From positions 6,758,001 to 6,822,000 of the forward strand of contig NZ_JAFQ01000004.1 in assembly GCF_000526215.1 (NCBI RefSeq): a stretch of DNA of 64,000 nt. Reading direction: 5' to 3'. Origin of the DNA: Nocardia sp. BMG51109 (GTDB lineage: Bacteria; Actinomycetota; Actinomycetes; Mycobacteriales; Mycobacteriaceae). The notes beneath the pieces are model-generated. The model did no database searches. It was not told the DNA's origin and saw nothing but the letters and a program-made list of their open reading frames with translations. The translations under genes and the position numbers were made by a program. Below are positions 19,062 through 27,675 of the stretch, in pieces; the first letter of the stretch is position 1, and each line of letters begins with the position of its first letter.

Positions 19062-19541
19062 AGCGCAATGATATGACCACGATCCGCCAGTAACCCTGCA
19101 TTTGCGACAGGACAGTCGGAGTGGCGGATATCGCCGCGCCGTGCCGGAAATCCACGGCGCGAACCCGGGTGCGGGTGCCAGTGTTGCCGGACTTGCCGAA
19201 CACTGGGGATCCGCTGCGAGCGAACCCCACGCCTGCCTGCGATCGTGGCCGCTCCGCCTCGTCCACGCCTGCGGACGCAGAGAATTGCCGAACCATTGCG
19301 CCATGGGATGCACCGCCGACCTCGGCCACGTCGTCCCGAGCGCTCGTCGAGCGGTCACCCGGCCCGGCCGACCGTGCACCCCTGGTTCGCACGCCGACGA
19401 CCCGCGACCCACAGCGGCTCGGCTACGGCACCGACGGCGGCACGCGCACCCGTGACCGCGGCGATCCGACGGGTTACGGTGATGGGCACAGCGTTTCGTG
19501 TGCTGTGCCGCACCGCCGCGGCACGTCGGAAGGACGACCCC
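19062..19541. other. 480-nt divergent intergenic region
   Basis: This region separates the HdeD-like gene from the P450 gene, which point away from each other, so promoters of both should lie here. No credible coding sequence was seen. The only clear element is the inverted repeat at 19178-19206. The GAAGGAC sequence just before 19542 is the ribosome-binding site of the P450 gene. Confidence 0.5.
19178..19206. promoter_or_regulatory. Inverted repeat in divergent promoter region
   Basis: CCAGTGTT at 19178-19185 pairs with AACACTGG at 19199-19206 over a 13-nt spacer. The 8-bp arms lie between divergent genes, which fits an operator or hairpin. The binding protein is unknown. Confidence 0.35.
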
Positions 19542-20885
19542 GTGACCAGCGTGTATCCGCCGGGCCCCCGGCTACCCCGAGTGATCCAGACGCTGCTGTA
19601 CACCCGGCGGCGCACCCGGTACGTCACCGCCCTCGCCCGCCGCTACGGCGACGTCTTCACCGTGCGCATGGTGCCGCCCTACGCCGAGAACCTGGTGGTG
19701 TTCTCCCGCCCCGAGCACATCCGCGAGATCTTCGCCGGCGATCCGGCGAATCTGCATGCGGGCGAGGGCAATCGGATACTCGGCGCGATCATGGGCGAGC
19801 ATTCGCTGCTGCTGACCGACGAGGACGAACACGCCCGCGCCCGCCGCCTGCTGATGCCGGCGTTCGCCGGTTCGGCGCTGCGCGGCTACCGCACGCTGGT
19901 GGAGGAGATCGCCGAGACGCAGGTCGACCGCTGGGCGGCGGATACCACGCTGCCGACCCTGGACCGCATGAACGCGCTCACCCTCGAGGTGATCATGCAG
20001 GTGGTGTTCGGGATGACCGACCAGGGCCGCCGCGACGAGCTGGCACCGCTGCTGCGGCACATCATCGACATCAACCCGATCGTGTTCTTCGGCTGGAAGT
20101 ATCCGCGACTGCAGCGGTTCGGGCCGTGGAAGCGGTTCCGCGACAACCAGATCGAGATCGACGAGCTGCTCTACGCCGAAATCGCCCGGCGCCGCGCCCA
20201 CCCCGACCTCGATCGCCGCACCGATGTCCTGTCACGGCTGCTGGCGGTGGGTTCCGGCGACGATCCCGCGGATACGCCGCTCACCGATGCCGAACTGCGC
20301 GACCAGCTCATCACGCTACTGCTGGCGGGGCACGAGACCACCGCATCGGCCCTGTCCTGGACGCTGCACGAGCTCGCGGCCGACCCCCGCATCCAGGACA
20401 CCGCGCGCCGGGCGGCCGCCGAGGGCGACGACAAATACCTCGAAGCGGTGCTGAAGGAGGCGATGCGGCGGCACCCGGTGATCGGCGGCGCGGTGCGCCG
20501 GCTGACCGAGGACAGCACCGTCTGCGGTTTCGATCTCCCCCGCGGCACGGTCGTCTCGACGTCGATCGTGCTGGCGCACCAGCGAACCGACAACCACCCC
20601 GACGCCGGCCGCTTCCGGCCCGAACGTTTCCTCGACGGCAGCGTCACCGCCAACACCTGGCTCCCGTTCGGCGGCGGCGTGCGCCGCTGCATCGGCGCCG
20701 GCTTCTCCCTGATGGAGGGCACCGTGGTACTGCGCGAGATACTGTCCCGCTACACCCTGTCCCTGCCACCGGGCGCAGGCCCCGAACGCGGCCGCATCCG
20801 CAACATCACCAACGTCCCCGCCGGCGGCGCCCGAGTCGTCCTGACCCCCGACGAAATCCGCTCGACAGCACCGTCCCCCACCTGA
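19542..20885 (+). CDS. Cytochrome P450
   Basis: This 447-residue soluble P450 mono-oxygenase has all its hallmarks: I-helix oxygen-activation motif LLAGHETTAS, K-helix ExxR as Glu306-Arg309 (KEAMRRHP), and the haem-binding loop PFGGGVRRCIGAGF with thiolate Cys383. Its overall layout and the N-terminal PPGPRLPRVIQTLLY resemble mycobacterial CYP135/CYP138-like enzymes rather than the shorter class I CYPs, but the subfamily is an inference. Start GTG 19542 follows GGAAGGAC. No ferredoxin or reductase gene is adjacent, so electrons must come from partners elsewhere. Confidence 0.93.
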   Translation: MTSVYPPGPRLPRVIQTLLYTRRRTRYVTALARRYGDVFTVRMVPPYAENLVVFSRPEHIREIFAGDPANLHAGEGNRILGAIMGEHSLLLTDEDEHARARRLLMPAFAGSALRGYRTLVEEIAETQVDRWAADTTLPTLDRMNALTLEVIMQVVFGMTDQGRRDELAPLLRHIIDINPIVFFGWKYPRLQRFGPWKRFRDNQIEIDELLYAEIARRRAHPDLDRRTDVLSRLLAVGSGDDPADTPLTDAELRDQLITLLLAGHETTASALSWTLHELAADPRIQDTARRAAAEGDDKYLEAVLKEAMRRHPVIGGAVRRLTEDSTVCGFDLPRGTVVSTSIVLAHQRTDNHPDAGRFRPERFLDGSVTANTWLPFGGGVRRCIGAGFSLMEGTVVLREILSRYTLSLPPGAGPERGRIRNITNVPAGGARVVLTPDEIRSTAPSPT

Positions 20886-20912
20886 ACAGCAACCACCGAC
20901 CTTACGACCGTG

Positions 20913-21710
20913 TCACCGGTGATGGTGTGACTGCCACCGGCCCGAAACCTTCCTCGCCCTCGGCGGACTCCTGTGGCCACCGCGGCCGGCACCCTCACCG
21001 TCTCCCTCGCCCTGTCCGCCGCCGAGGCCACCGAACTGGCGCTGCGCGCGGGATCGGCCACGCCCGAACGGATCTCGCGCCTCGCTCACCTGCGCGGCGG
21101 CCGCCCTGCTGACCGTGATGACCGGATGGCGTCGGTCGGTGGCTTGCGGGATGCGTCGGGTGCAGTGGCACTGCCCGGATGCGTTCTGCGTGGCCGAGAT
21201 ATCGGCCGGAGGTGCCTGCCGGCGAGCCGGCGGTGCGTGTAACTCGACGAGGACGCGGGTGAGGAGCATCGTGGCGGGGCCGAAGTCCGCTCGTTGATAG
21301 AAGGGCACCGACAGGTCGGTCGGCGAGAGCACGATCCGGACGCAGCCGTGGTCTCGAGCGTACGCGACCAAGGCGTTGAGCAGTGCTGTGCCGATGCCCC
21401 GGTTTCTGTGTCCGGCGAGTACGAAGGCGTTGGCGAGGTAGCCCCATCGTGAGGCAGGGTGGCCGGGCCGGGGCATCCGCTCGAAGAGGGCGAGATTCAC
21501 CATCCCGACCGCGCTGCTGTCGATCTCGGCCAGGAAGGTCGTCCGGCGTGACGACTCGGTCGCGTACCACTGGGCGAACTGTTCGTCGAATCGTTCGTCC
21601 TCGAGCGGTCGCCCCGCTTGCTCCTCGGACCACTGCCGGCGGAGCCGCGCCAGCGCGGGGATGTCGCGGTCGTCGGCCTGTCGTATGGAGACATCATGGG
21701 TGACGGTCAT
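20913..21710 (-). CDS. GNAT family N-acetyltransferase with atypical C-terminus
   Basis: Residues 1-160 form a complete GNAT fold. RQADDRDIPALARLRRQW begins it, GMVNLALFERMP is the beta-strand before the acetyl-CoA site, VLAGHRNRGIGTALL is motif A with R-x-x-G-x-G/A, and VPFYQRADFGP is motif B. GNATs transfer an acetyl group from acetyl-CoA to amines. The remaining 105 residues are Gly/Arg/Gln-rich, hold no fold I can name, and look like read-through past a lost stop or an overlapping remnant. The + strand at 20973-21100 has GC-rich third positions. The start ATG is firm; the true functional end may be near residue 165. Confidence 0.8.
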   Translation of the reverse strand: MTVTHDVSIRQADDRDIPALARLRRQWSEEQAGRPLEDERFDEQFAQWYATESSRRTTFLAEIDSSAVGMVNLALFERMPRPGHPASRWGYLANAFVLAGHRNRGIGTALLNALVAYARDHGCVRIVLSPTDLSVPFYQRADFGPATMLLTRVLVELHAPPARRQAPPADISATQNASGQCHCTRRIPQATDRRHPVITVSRAAAAQVSEARDPFGRGRSRAQRQFGGLGGGQGEGDGEGAGRGGHRSPPRARKVSGRWQSHHHR

Positions 21711-21867
21711 CGGCCAATCCTTGTCGATATCGGCAATTGTCCTGCGGCCCAGTGTGGTTGTGTTTCGTCTCGCGAAAGGTCAGCGGGTGGCAAGGCGGAC
21801 GGCGACCACCGAGCGGCGCCGAAGATCACAGCTGTGCGACGGCCTCGACACGGATAGGTTGTCACTC

Positions 21868-22944
21868 ATGGTCCGAACCGGTTATCCGCTGCTGTTCACG
21901 CTGTGCGCACTTGCGTGCACTGCCGTTCCCGCGCAGGCCGCACCCGATGCCGCTCCGGTGCGGCTGCTCGGGGAGCAGGTCCTCCCGCACGGTCTCGATG
22001 TCCAGGGCACCACCGCCGGCGGGCTGTCGGGTATCGACTATTCCGCGCGCACCGGCGAGTACGTGCTGATCAGCGACGACCGGTCGGCAAAGAATCCGGC
22101 GCGGTTCTATACGGCCCGAATCCCGGTGGACGGCAACGGTGTCGGCCCGGTGGCGTTCACCGCCACCCACCCGTTCCGCACCCCCGACGGGGGAACGTAT
22201 CCGGCCGACAGCGTCGACCCCGAGGACATCCGCGTCGATCCGTGGACCGGCGACTATGTCTGGACGCAGGAGGGCGAACGCGCCGGCCCGGTCCTGTCCG
22301 ACCCGTCCGTCCGAATCACCCACCCGGACGGCACCTTCGCCGGTGAGCTGCCCATCCCGGACAACGAGCGGTTGCGCCCCGACTCCGGTCCGCGGCGCAA
22401 CGAGACCCTCGAGGGCGCGAGCTTCGCCGCCGGCGGCGCGCTGCTGGTCAGCTCCGTCGAAGGCCCACTGCTGCAGGACGGTCCGGACGCCACCGCCGCC
22501 GCGGGCGCGCTCACCCGGCTCACCGTGCAGGGCCGTGTCGGTCCGCCGCTGGCGCAGTACGCGTATCCGCTCGATCCGGTGCACGCCGAAGGATCGGGCA
22601 GCACCGGCGTCGCCGCCGTCCTCGCCGCGGACCCGGCCGATCCGGCCCGATATCTGGTGCTGGAGCGCAGTTACGTCGAGGGCGTCGGCAACCGCATCCG
22701 CATCTACGAGGCCGACACCAGCGGCGCCACGAACGTCCTCGACGCGCCATTGGGTCAGGCCCGTCCGGCCGGCAAGCGCCTGCTGGTCGATCTCGCCGAC
22801 GTCGGACTCTCCCACATCGACAACGTGGAGGGCATGACCTGGGGCCCGCGCCTGTCGTCGGGTGAGCGCACGCTGGTTCTGGTCAGCGACGACAACTTCT
22901 CCGACCGGCAGATCACCCAGCTGATCGCCCTGGCGGTGCGGTAA
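21868..22944 (+). CDS. Secreted esterase-like phytase domain protein
   Basis: This is a 358-residue exported protein with a Sec signal peptide (FTLCALACTAVPAQAA, cleavage after AQA) and a single esterase-like-activity-of-phytase domain (PF13449 type). Supporting stretches are GLSGIDYSARTGEYVLISDD, DPEDIRVDP, RNETLEGASFA and a final VLVSDDNFSDRQITQLIAL. Acidic DPED and SDDN clusters fit metal-binding propeller enzymes. Members may hydrolyse phosphoesters or esters outside the cell, but most are uncharacterised. The ATG at 21868 is chosen for the signal peptide; a TTG at 21859 is possible. It is divergent from the GNAT gene. Confidence 0.82.
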   Translation: MVRTGYPLLFTLCALACTAVPAQAAPDAAPVRLLGEQVLPHGLDVQGTTAGGLSGIDYSARTGEYVLISDDRSAKNPARFYTARIPVDGNGVGPVAFTATHPFRTPDGGTYPADSVDPEDIRVDPWTGDYVWTQEGERAGPVLSDPSVRITHPDGTFAGELPIPDNERLRPDSGPRRNETLEGASFAAGGALLVSSVEGPLLQDGPDATAAAGALTRLTVQGRVGPPLAQYAYPLDPVHAEGSGSTGVAAVLAADPADPARYLVLERSYVEGVGNRIRIYEADTSGATNVLDAPLGQARPAGKRLLVDLADVGLSHIDNVEGMTWGPRLSSGERTLVLVSDDNFSDRQITQLIALAVR

Positions 22945-22982
22945 CCGGCCTACTCGCGCACTCGGGAGCCCGCCCCCGCCAA

Positions 22983-23002
22983 CGGAACCCGTGGGTGTTC
23001 CG
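22983..23002. terminator. Weak hairpin between convergent genes
   Basis: CGGAAC at 22983-22988 pairs with GTTCCG at 22997-23002 around an 8-nt loop. It lies between two converging genes and may end both transcripts, but the arms are only 6 bp. Confidence 0.3.
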
Positions 23003-23035
23003 TCGACCGGTCCGACCTGCTCCCGCCACTGAATA

Positions 23036-24169
23036 TCAGTCGCCGGTGAGACGCCACAGCGACGTGACCTCCGCGGCGCGGGCGGTGTGGAGGGGATCGG
23101 CGGTGTCTCTCGCCCGTGGATGCCGCGGCCTGGTGTCGATTCTGTCGACCACGTGCAGACCCGCCGCCTGCATATCGGCCAGCAGTTCCCCGCGTGTCCT
23201 GAGGCCGAGGCGCTCGGCCAGGTCCGACAGTATGAGCCAGCCTTCACCTCCGCGTTCGAGATGCGCGGTGAGTCCGGTCAGGAAGCTGCGGAGCATACTG
23301 CCGTCCGGGTCGTAGACGCCCTGCTCCACGGCGGAGGTGGGCCGCGCCGGAATCCAGGGCGGATTGCAGACGACGAGGTCCGCACGCCCATCGGGGAAGA
23401 GGCCGGGGCCCACGACATCGATGCGCCCGGTGCAGTGCAGTCGGCGGATGTTCTCGCGTGCGCAGGCCAGGGCACGGGGGCTGATGTCTGTGGCCACGAT
23501 CTGGTCGATCCCCCGACGGGCCAGGACGGCCGCGAGCACTCCGGTCCCCGTTCCGAGATCGAACGCAGTACGGTGACCGCCGCGACGGCCCGTCGGCGCG
23601 GGGAGTGGCGCACGGGCGACGAGGTCGACGTATTCGCCCCTGACCGGGGAGAATACGCCGTAGTGCGGGTGAATGCGGGCGTCGAGGGCCGGGACTTCGA
23701 CGCCCCTTGTGCGCCACTGATGCGCTCCTATCACGCCCAGCAGTTCTGTGAGCGAGACGGCGATCGGCCCGGTCGGCGGGCCGTACGCCTCGACGCATGC
23801 CCGGCGCACGTCGGGGGCTCTGCGCAGGTTCAGGCAGTAGTCGTCGTCCAGCAGAACGAGGAGCCTGCTCAGCACGCGGGCCCGGTGGCTGCGGGCCCTG
23901 CGGTGCAGGTGGAAGGATTCCGCCGGGCTATCGGCCTGGCGGATGAGTTTCCGGTCGGAACGGCGGCTCATCGCTTGCAGCAGCTGACGCGCGTTGTGGA
24001 AATCGCCCCGCCACAGCAAGGCGGTGCCTTCGCAGGCCAGGCGGTAGGCCGCGTCGGCTTTCGTACGGTCGTCCGCGCCGATGACCCGGCCGGGAGGCGG
24101 TGTGGTGCTCTCGGAACGCCAGTGGGCGGAACGGGGCGTGCTTGTCTCGGTCCAGTGGATGGTGGACAC
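23036..24169 (-). CDS. Class I SAM-dependent methyltransferase with N-terminal helical domain
   Basis: This 377-residue protein has a helical N-terminal domain (about 35-160, containing LLWRGDFHNARQLLQA) and a C-terminal MTS/PrmC-like Rossmann methyltransferase. SAM motif I is FDLGTGTG at 203-210, and TDISPRALACARENI follows with the acidic ribose-binding residue. The catalytic NPPW at 269-272 is the motif used by enzymes that methylate planar nitrogen in glutamine, adenine or guanine. The substrate may be a protein Gln, a nucleic acid base or a small molecule; I cannot decide. The start ATG has a GAGGAGT-type sequence upstream. A 19-codon candidate ORF lies 109 nt upstream. Confidence 0.85.
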   Translation of the reverse strand: MSTIHWTETSTPRSAHWRSESTTPPPGRVIGADDRTKADAAYRLACEGTALLWRGDFHNARQLLQAMSRRSDRKLIRQADSPAESFHLHRRARSHRARVLSRLLVLLDDDYCLNLRRAPDVRRACVEAYGPPTGPIAVSLTELLGVIGAHQWRTRGVEVPALDARIHPHYGVFSPVRGEYVDLVARAPLPAPTGRRGGHRTAFDLGTGTGVLAAVLARRGIDQIVATDISPRALACARENIRRLHCTGRIDVVGPGLFPDGRADLVVCNPPWIPARPTSAVEQGVYDPDGSMLRSFLTGLTAHLERGGEGWLILSDLAERLGLRTRGELLADMQAAGLHVVDRIDTRPRHPRARDTADPLHTARAAEVTSLWRLTGD

Positions 24170-24588
24170 CGGGTACTCCTCGTGATCGAACGTGCAGGGG
24201 CACGAAGAGCACTTCGACGAGGAGCCGGGGCAGACGGCCGATGTGGCAGCGCAGGCGTGCGGGTCGGGGCAGGTAGGGCTACTGCTCCCACGTCGAAGCG
24301 CGAGAGGAGATGTCGCCGAGAACCATGCCGAGTGTCACGACCGGACCTTTCGGAGAACTGGCTCATGAAACTCACACAACCCTACCGCCGCCGGCAAACC
24401 CGCCTCTCAGCGGGCGGGGTAGCCCGGCTCTCCGGACATGCAGTCACCGGCGCGTCCCAGACCGGCCTCAGGACTCCAGGCCCTGACGAACCGGCGCGCG
24501 GTGGCGGATCCGATGTCCCGGCTTCCCGGAAGCAGCCACATGTACCCCGCGCGCGGGTTGGCTCGCCCCTGGGGTGCGGCACCCCGAA
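24170..24588. other. 419-nt upstream region of methyltransferase gene
   Basis: No full-length gene is visible. The region holds the tentative 19-codon ORF at 24279-24338 and a GC-rich hairpin near 24400-24420 (CCCGCC/GGCGGG) close to the 3' side of the coiled-coil gene. Confidence 0.4.
24279..24338 (-). CDS. Candidate 19-residue leader peptide upstream of methyltransferase
   Basis: A GTG at 24338 opens a short frame encoding (V/M)TLGMVLGDISSRASTWEQ, stopped by TAG, with AAAGG about 8 nt before it. It sits 109 nt upstream of the methyltransferase gene on the same strand and could be a leader peptide or a modified-peptide precursor. An in-frame TGA lies just upstream, so it cannot be longer. 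Chance ORFs of this size are common, and I recognise no family, so this is tentative. Confidence 0.2.
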   Translation of the reverse strand: MTLGMVLGDISSRASTWEQ

Positions 24589-25716
24589 TCACGAAGGTGA
24601 ACCGGCCGATGTTCGTTCCGGGTCGACTGCCCCGGCCCGATTCGACCGGGCAACCAGTTCGTCGAGTTGGCGTTCGGCGCGTTCGGCGCGGGCGAGGGTC
24701 TGCGCCCGGGCGTCGTCGAGAGCGGCGAGGCGTTCGGCGGTGCCGGTCCGGGCCTTCTCCAATTCCGTCGCGTACTCGGTGCGCAGCGTGGCGAGTTCCT
24801 CCGCCCCGGTGCGGCGGGTGTCGGCGAGTTCGGTGCGGGTCGTGGCGAGTTCGCCGCGGACGCGGGTCAGTTCGGTGCGGGTCTCGGTGAGCGCCTCGGT
24901 GCGTTCGGCGACCGCAGCCTCCGCGCGCTCGATGGCGCGTTCGGCATCGGCGGCGCGCTGCACGGCCAGGTCGCGTTCGGCGGCGGCCGCGGTGACCTGT
25001 TGGGCGGCTTCGCGTTTGGCGCGCTCGGTGTCGGTGTTGGCCTTCTGGCGGGCCAGCGCGATCTCCTCGGCGGCGTGTTCGCGGGCGCGTTCGACATCGT
25101 CGGCGGCCTCGGCGCGGACCGTGCGGATCTCTGCCTCTGCCTCCGAGCGGGCGGCGAACACGTCGTCGGCGGCCTGGGTGGTGATCCGTTCGACCTCCGT
25201 CAGCGCGTCCTGCCGGGCGGCCTCGGCGGCGGCGATGCGGGCCTCGGCGGCCTCCGCCGTCACCGCGGCGTCCTCGGCGGCGGATTCGGCCGCCGCGCGG
25301 GCCTCCTCGGCCTCGCGGCGCGCCCGCTCGGCGGCGACCGTCGCCATCTCCGCCTCGGCGATGCGCCGCGCGGCATCCGCCTGCACCGCCTGGACCTGCG
25401 ATTCCGCCACGGAAGGGTCGGCGAGCGTGGACATTTCGGCGACCGCCGCGGTGAGTGTGCCGCCGAGCTGATCGGCGAGTGTCCGGAACTGAGCGAGCAA
25501 TTCGTCGGCGCGCAGCCGGGCCGCCGTCACCGGACCCTGTTGCGTCACAGTGACGGCGGCCGCCGGCGCCTCGGCCTCCTGCTGTTGCCGCTGTCGCTCG
25601 CGCCAGGCCCGCCAGCGGGTGTGCTCGGGGTGGTCGCAGTATTCCGACGGGCGGCCCGGCCCACCGCCGCGCGTGATGGTTCGCGAGCATCCCGGGTAGC
25701 TGCATACGTTCGACAC
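24589..25716 (-). CDS. Zinc-knuckle coiled-coil protein, KfrA-like in form
   Basis: This 375-residue protein has a short N-terminal knuckle with probable zinc ligands Cys5, Cys10, Cys27 and His32 (CSYPGC, then GRPSEYCDHPEH). About 300 residues of uninterrupted Ala/Glu/Arg-rich coiled coil follow (for example EEARAAAESAAEDAAVTAEA). Such architecture fits a DNA-binding head on a long dimeric rod, as in plasmid KfrA proteins, but the head is not a recognisable KfrA helix-turn-helix, so that link is analogy only. The GTG at 25716 puts the Cys knuckle at the N-terminus; there is no strong Shine-Dalgarno sequence. The region upstream holds a perfect 15-bp inverted repeat and repeated ACGAAACGAAAT boxes, suggesting autoregulation. 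Confidence 0.7.
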   Translation of the reverse strand: MSNVCSYPGCSRTITRGGGPGRPSEYCDHPEHTRWRAWRERQRQQQEAEAPAAAVTVTQQGPVTAARLRADELLAQFRTLADQLGGTLTAAVAEMSTLADPSVAESQVQAVQADAARRIAEAEMATVAAERARREAEEARAAAESAAEDAAVTAEAAEARIAAAEAARQDALTEVERITTQAADDVFAARSEAEAEIRTVRAEAADDVERAREHAAEEIALARQKANTDTERAKREAAQQVTAAAAERDLAVQRAADAERAIERAEAAVAERTEALTETRTELTRVRGELATTRTELADTRRTGAEELATLRTEYATELEKARTGTAERLAALDDARAQTLARAERAERQLDELVARSNRAGAVDPERTSAGSPS

Positions 25717-25759
25717 CGGAGAATCGTAGCGTTGGTTTCGTCGAATCCAACGGAACAAC

Positions 25760-25895
25760 ACGAAACGAAATCTGAAGCCGCATCCTCGTTCTTACCTCCG
25801 ATAAGTGAACCTTATCGGAGGTAAGGCCAGGGATCCGCTTGCGTCAACCTCATGATTTTTTCGTTTACGTTTGGTAGCCCCATACGAAACGAAAT
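25760..25895 (+). repeat. Two ACGAAACGAAAT direct repeats
   Basis: The 12-mer ACGAAACGAAAT occurs exactly at 25760-25771 and 25884-25895, with a looser inverse copy near 25858-25870. The copies bracket the large inverted repeat. They may be binding sites for one regulator. Confidence 0.55.
25791..25825. promoter_or_regulatory. Perfect 15-bp inverted repeat upstream of coiled-coil gene
   Basis: CTTACCTCCGATAAG at 25791-25805 is exactly complementary to 25811-25825, with loop TGAAC. It lies 75 nt upstream of the coiled-coil gene start, in AT-richer DNA between divergent genes. It could be an operator for a dimeric protein, possibly the coiled-coil protein itself, or a structured 5' RNA. It is unlikely to be a terminator because no gene ends here. 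Confidence 0.6.
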
Positions 25896-26119
25896 AGCTA
25901 CGTAACTAAGGAAAAACTGGGCTCGGTGGTACGTCCGCCCCAATCTGTCGATCCTCGGACGCGACGAGTCCTCATGGCGCGGGTAGGAAATCGGTAGCGA
26001 GCCCTCGGACGGGTGACGAAGATGTACCGGCCGCTAATGGCATCGAATCGGTCGCCGAAAGGACACCGGCGACCGTCCGCTCCCCTGCCGACGACTGCCG
26101 AAGGAAAGCGAGTACCCGC

Positions 26120-27610
26120 GTGCACATCAACCCCGAAGTACGCACGGCCGCCGGCGTCGCGCGCGGCAGTTGGGACAACACGGTCGCCGTCTTCCGCGGG
26201 ATCCCTTATGCCCGATCCCCGTTCGGCCCGCGAAGGTTCGCGGCTCCCGTACCGGCGCCGGCGTGGGACGGCGTCCGCGACGCGCTGGAGTTCGGCCCGC
26301 CGGTTCCGCAGGCGGGTGATGTGACACCGAGGTCCGGCGACGCGGACACCGACTGCTTGACCCTCAATGTCTGGTCGCCCGACCCCGGTGCCGCCGGACT
26401 GCCGGTGCTGGCGTGGATCCACGGCGGCGCGTATCTGGAGGGCACCTCCGGCAATCCGCACAGCGACGGCGCGACTCTCGCCCGCGCCGGCGCCGTGGTC
26501 GTGAACATGAACTACCGCGTCGGCGTGGAGGGGTTCGCCCACATCGCCGGCGCCCCGGACAACCGCGGCATACTCGATCAGGCCGCCGCACTGCGGTGGA
26601 TACAGGAGAATGTGGCCGCGTTCGGCGGCGATCCGGGGAATGTCACCGTCTTCGGGCAGTCGGCGGGCGCGGGGTGCATTGCGGCACTGCTCACGATGCC
26701 GTTGGCCGCCGGGTTGTTTCGCCGTGCGATAGCCCAGAGCGTCCCCGGTACCTACTTCTCACCGAGGCTCGCCGCCTCGATCTCGAACCATATCGCCGCG
26801 GAGGTGGGCGCCCGAGCCACCGTCGGCGAACTGGCCCGCATCCCGCCCCGCGCGCTGATCGAGGCGGCCGGCGCCACCGTCCGGAGAATGCCGGGGCTGG
26901 TCGAGTCGTGGGGACCCATGGCCCTGACCCCGACGCCGTTCTCGCCAGTCGTCGACGGCGACATTCTCCCACGCGCGCCCTGGCGCGCATTGGCCGACGG
27001 TGCGGCGCCCGAGGTGGATCTGCTTGTGGGACATACTCGTGACGAATACCGGTTGTGGACGGCCCGGCCCGGCGGCGCACCGTCCGACGAGCAGGTGGCC
27101 GTCGCGCTCCGGCAGCTCTCGCCCGGGCCGGACCGCGGCGCCTACCGCACCGCCTATCCCGACGCCACCCCGGCACAGCTGTACGACATAGCGCACTCCG
27201 ACTGGCTGTTCCGCATGCCCAGCCTGCATCTCGCGGGGGCCCGGCAGGCGGGCGGCGGGCGAGCCTGGGTCTACGAACTCCAGTGGGGTTTCAACGCCGA
27301 GCAGGGCGCGTCACACTGCCTCGATTTCCTGCTCGTATTCGGAACGCTCGATCCCGGCGAGGTGCGCGCCCATCCGGCCGCGCACCCGGACGCCGCGGCC
27401 GAGGCCAGCCGCGTATCCCATGACATGCGTTCCGATTGGCTGAGATTCGCGACCACGGGCGACCCCGGCTGGGCGCCCTACGATCCGGCCACCCGCACGG
27501 CCCGCTCCTACACCGCCGAGCCGGTCGTCGGGCCCTACCCGGAGGAACGCTCCCGCCGTCTCTGGCGCACGCACCGCTTCGACACCCTGGACCTGCTCCG
27601 GACCGAGTAA
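26120..27610 (+). CDS. Type B carboxylesterase
   Basis: This 496-residue carboxylesterase/lipase of the acetylcholinesterase family (PF00135) hydrolyses carboxylic esters. Family motifs are DTDCLTLNVWSP near 77-88, the oxyanion-hole HGGAY at 101-105 and the nucleophile elbow FGQSAGAG with Ser181. The catalytic acid and His should lie in the later parts; DEYRLW near 313 and ASHCLDFLLVFG near 395 are candidates. There is no signal peptide, so it is probably cytosolic. GTG 26120 is preceded by AAGGAAAG. It stands alone, divergent from the coiled-coil gene. Confidence 0.92.
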   Translation: MHINPEVRTAAGVARGSWDNTVAVFRGIPYARSPFGPRRFAAPVPAPAWDGVRDALEFGPPVPQAGDVTPRSGDADTDCLTLNVWSPDPGAAGLPVLAWIHGGAYLEGTSGNPHSDGATLARAGAVVVNMNYRVGVEGFAHIAGAPDNRGILDQAAALRWIQENVAAFGGDPGNVTVFGQSAGAGCIAALLTMPLAAGLFRRAIAQSVPGTYFSPRLAASISNHIAAEVGARATVGELARIPPRALIEAAGATVRRMPGLVESWGPMALTPTPFSPVVDGDILPRAPWRALADGAAPEVDLLVGHTRDEYRLWTARPGGAPSDEQVAVALRQLSPGPDRGAYRTAYPDATPAQLYDIAHSDWLFRMPSLHLAGARQAGGGRAWVYELQWGFNAEQGASHCLDFLLVFGTLDPGEVRAHPAAHPDAAAEASRVSHDMRSDWLRFATTGDPGWAPYDPATRTARSYTAEPVVGPYPEERSRRLWRTHRFDTLDLLRTE

Positions 27611-27645
27611 CGGCGCACGAGACCGGTCCCGCGGACACCCGATGA

Positions 27646-27669
27646 CTAGCTTGCTAGTATGCTAGCATC
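27646..27669. promoter_or_regulatory. CTAG-phased operator before RHH gene
   Basis: Three CTAG boxes start at 27646, 27654 and 27662, exactly 8 bp apart, and TGCTAG-TATG-CTAGCA within them is a perfect palindrome. The array ends 6 bp before the GTG of the ribbon-helix-helix gene. Repeated short half-sites at fixed spacing are how RHH dimers bind side by side, so autoregulation is likely. CTAG is otherwise rare in this high-GC sequence. Confidence 0.7.
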
Positions 27670-27675
27670 GGGTTC

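Larger units (their letters stand above)
25717..26119. other. 403-nt AT-richer divergent regulatory region
   Basis: This lies between the coiled-coil gene and the carboxylesterase gene, which diverge. It is visibly more AT-rich than its surroundings around 25840-25910. It holds the 15-bp inverted repeat, two ACGAAACGAAAT direct repeats (25760-25771 and 25884-25895) and a related inverse element (TTTCGTTTACGT near 25858). No gene is supported. AAGGAAAG near 26101 is the likely ribosome-binding site for 26120. Confidence 0.6.
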
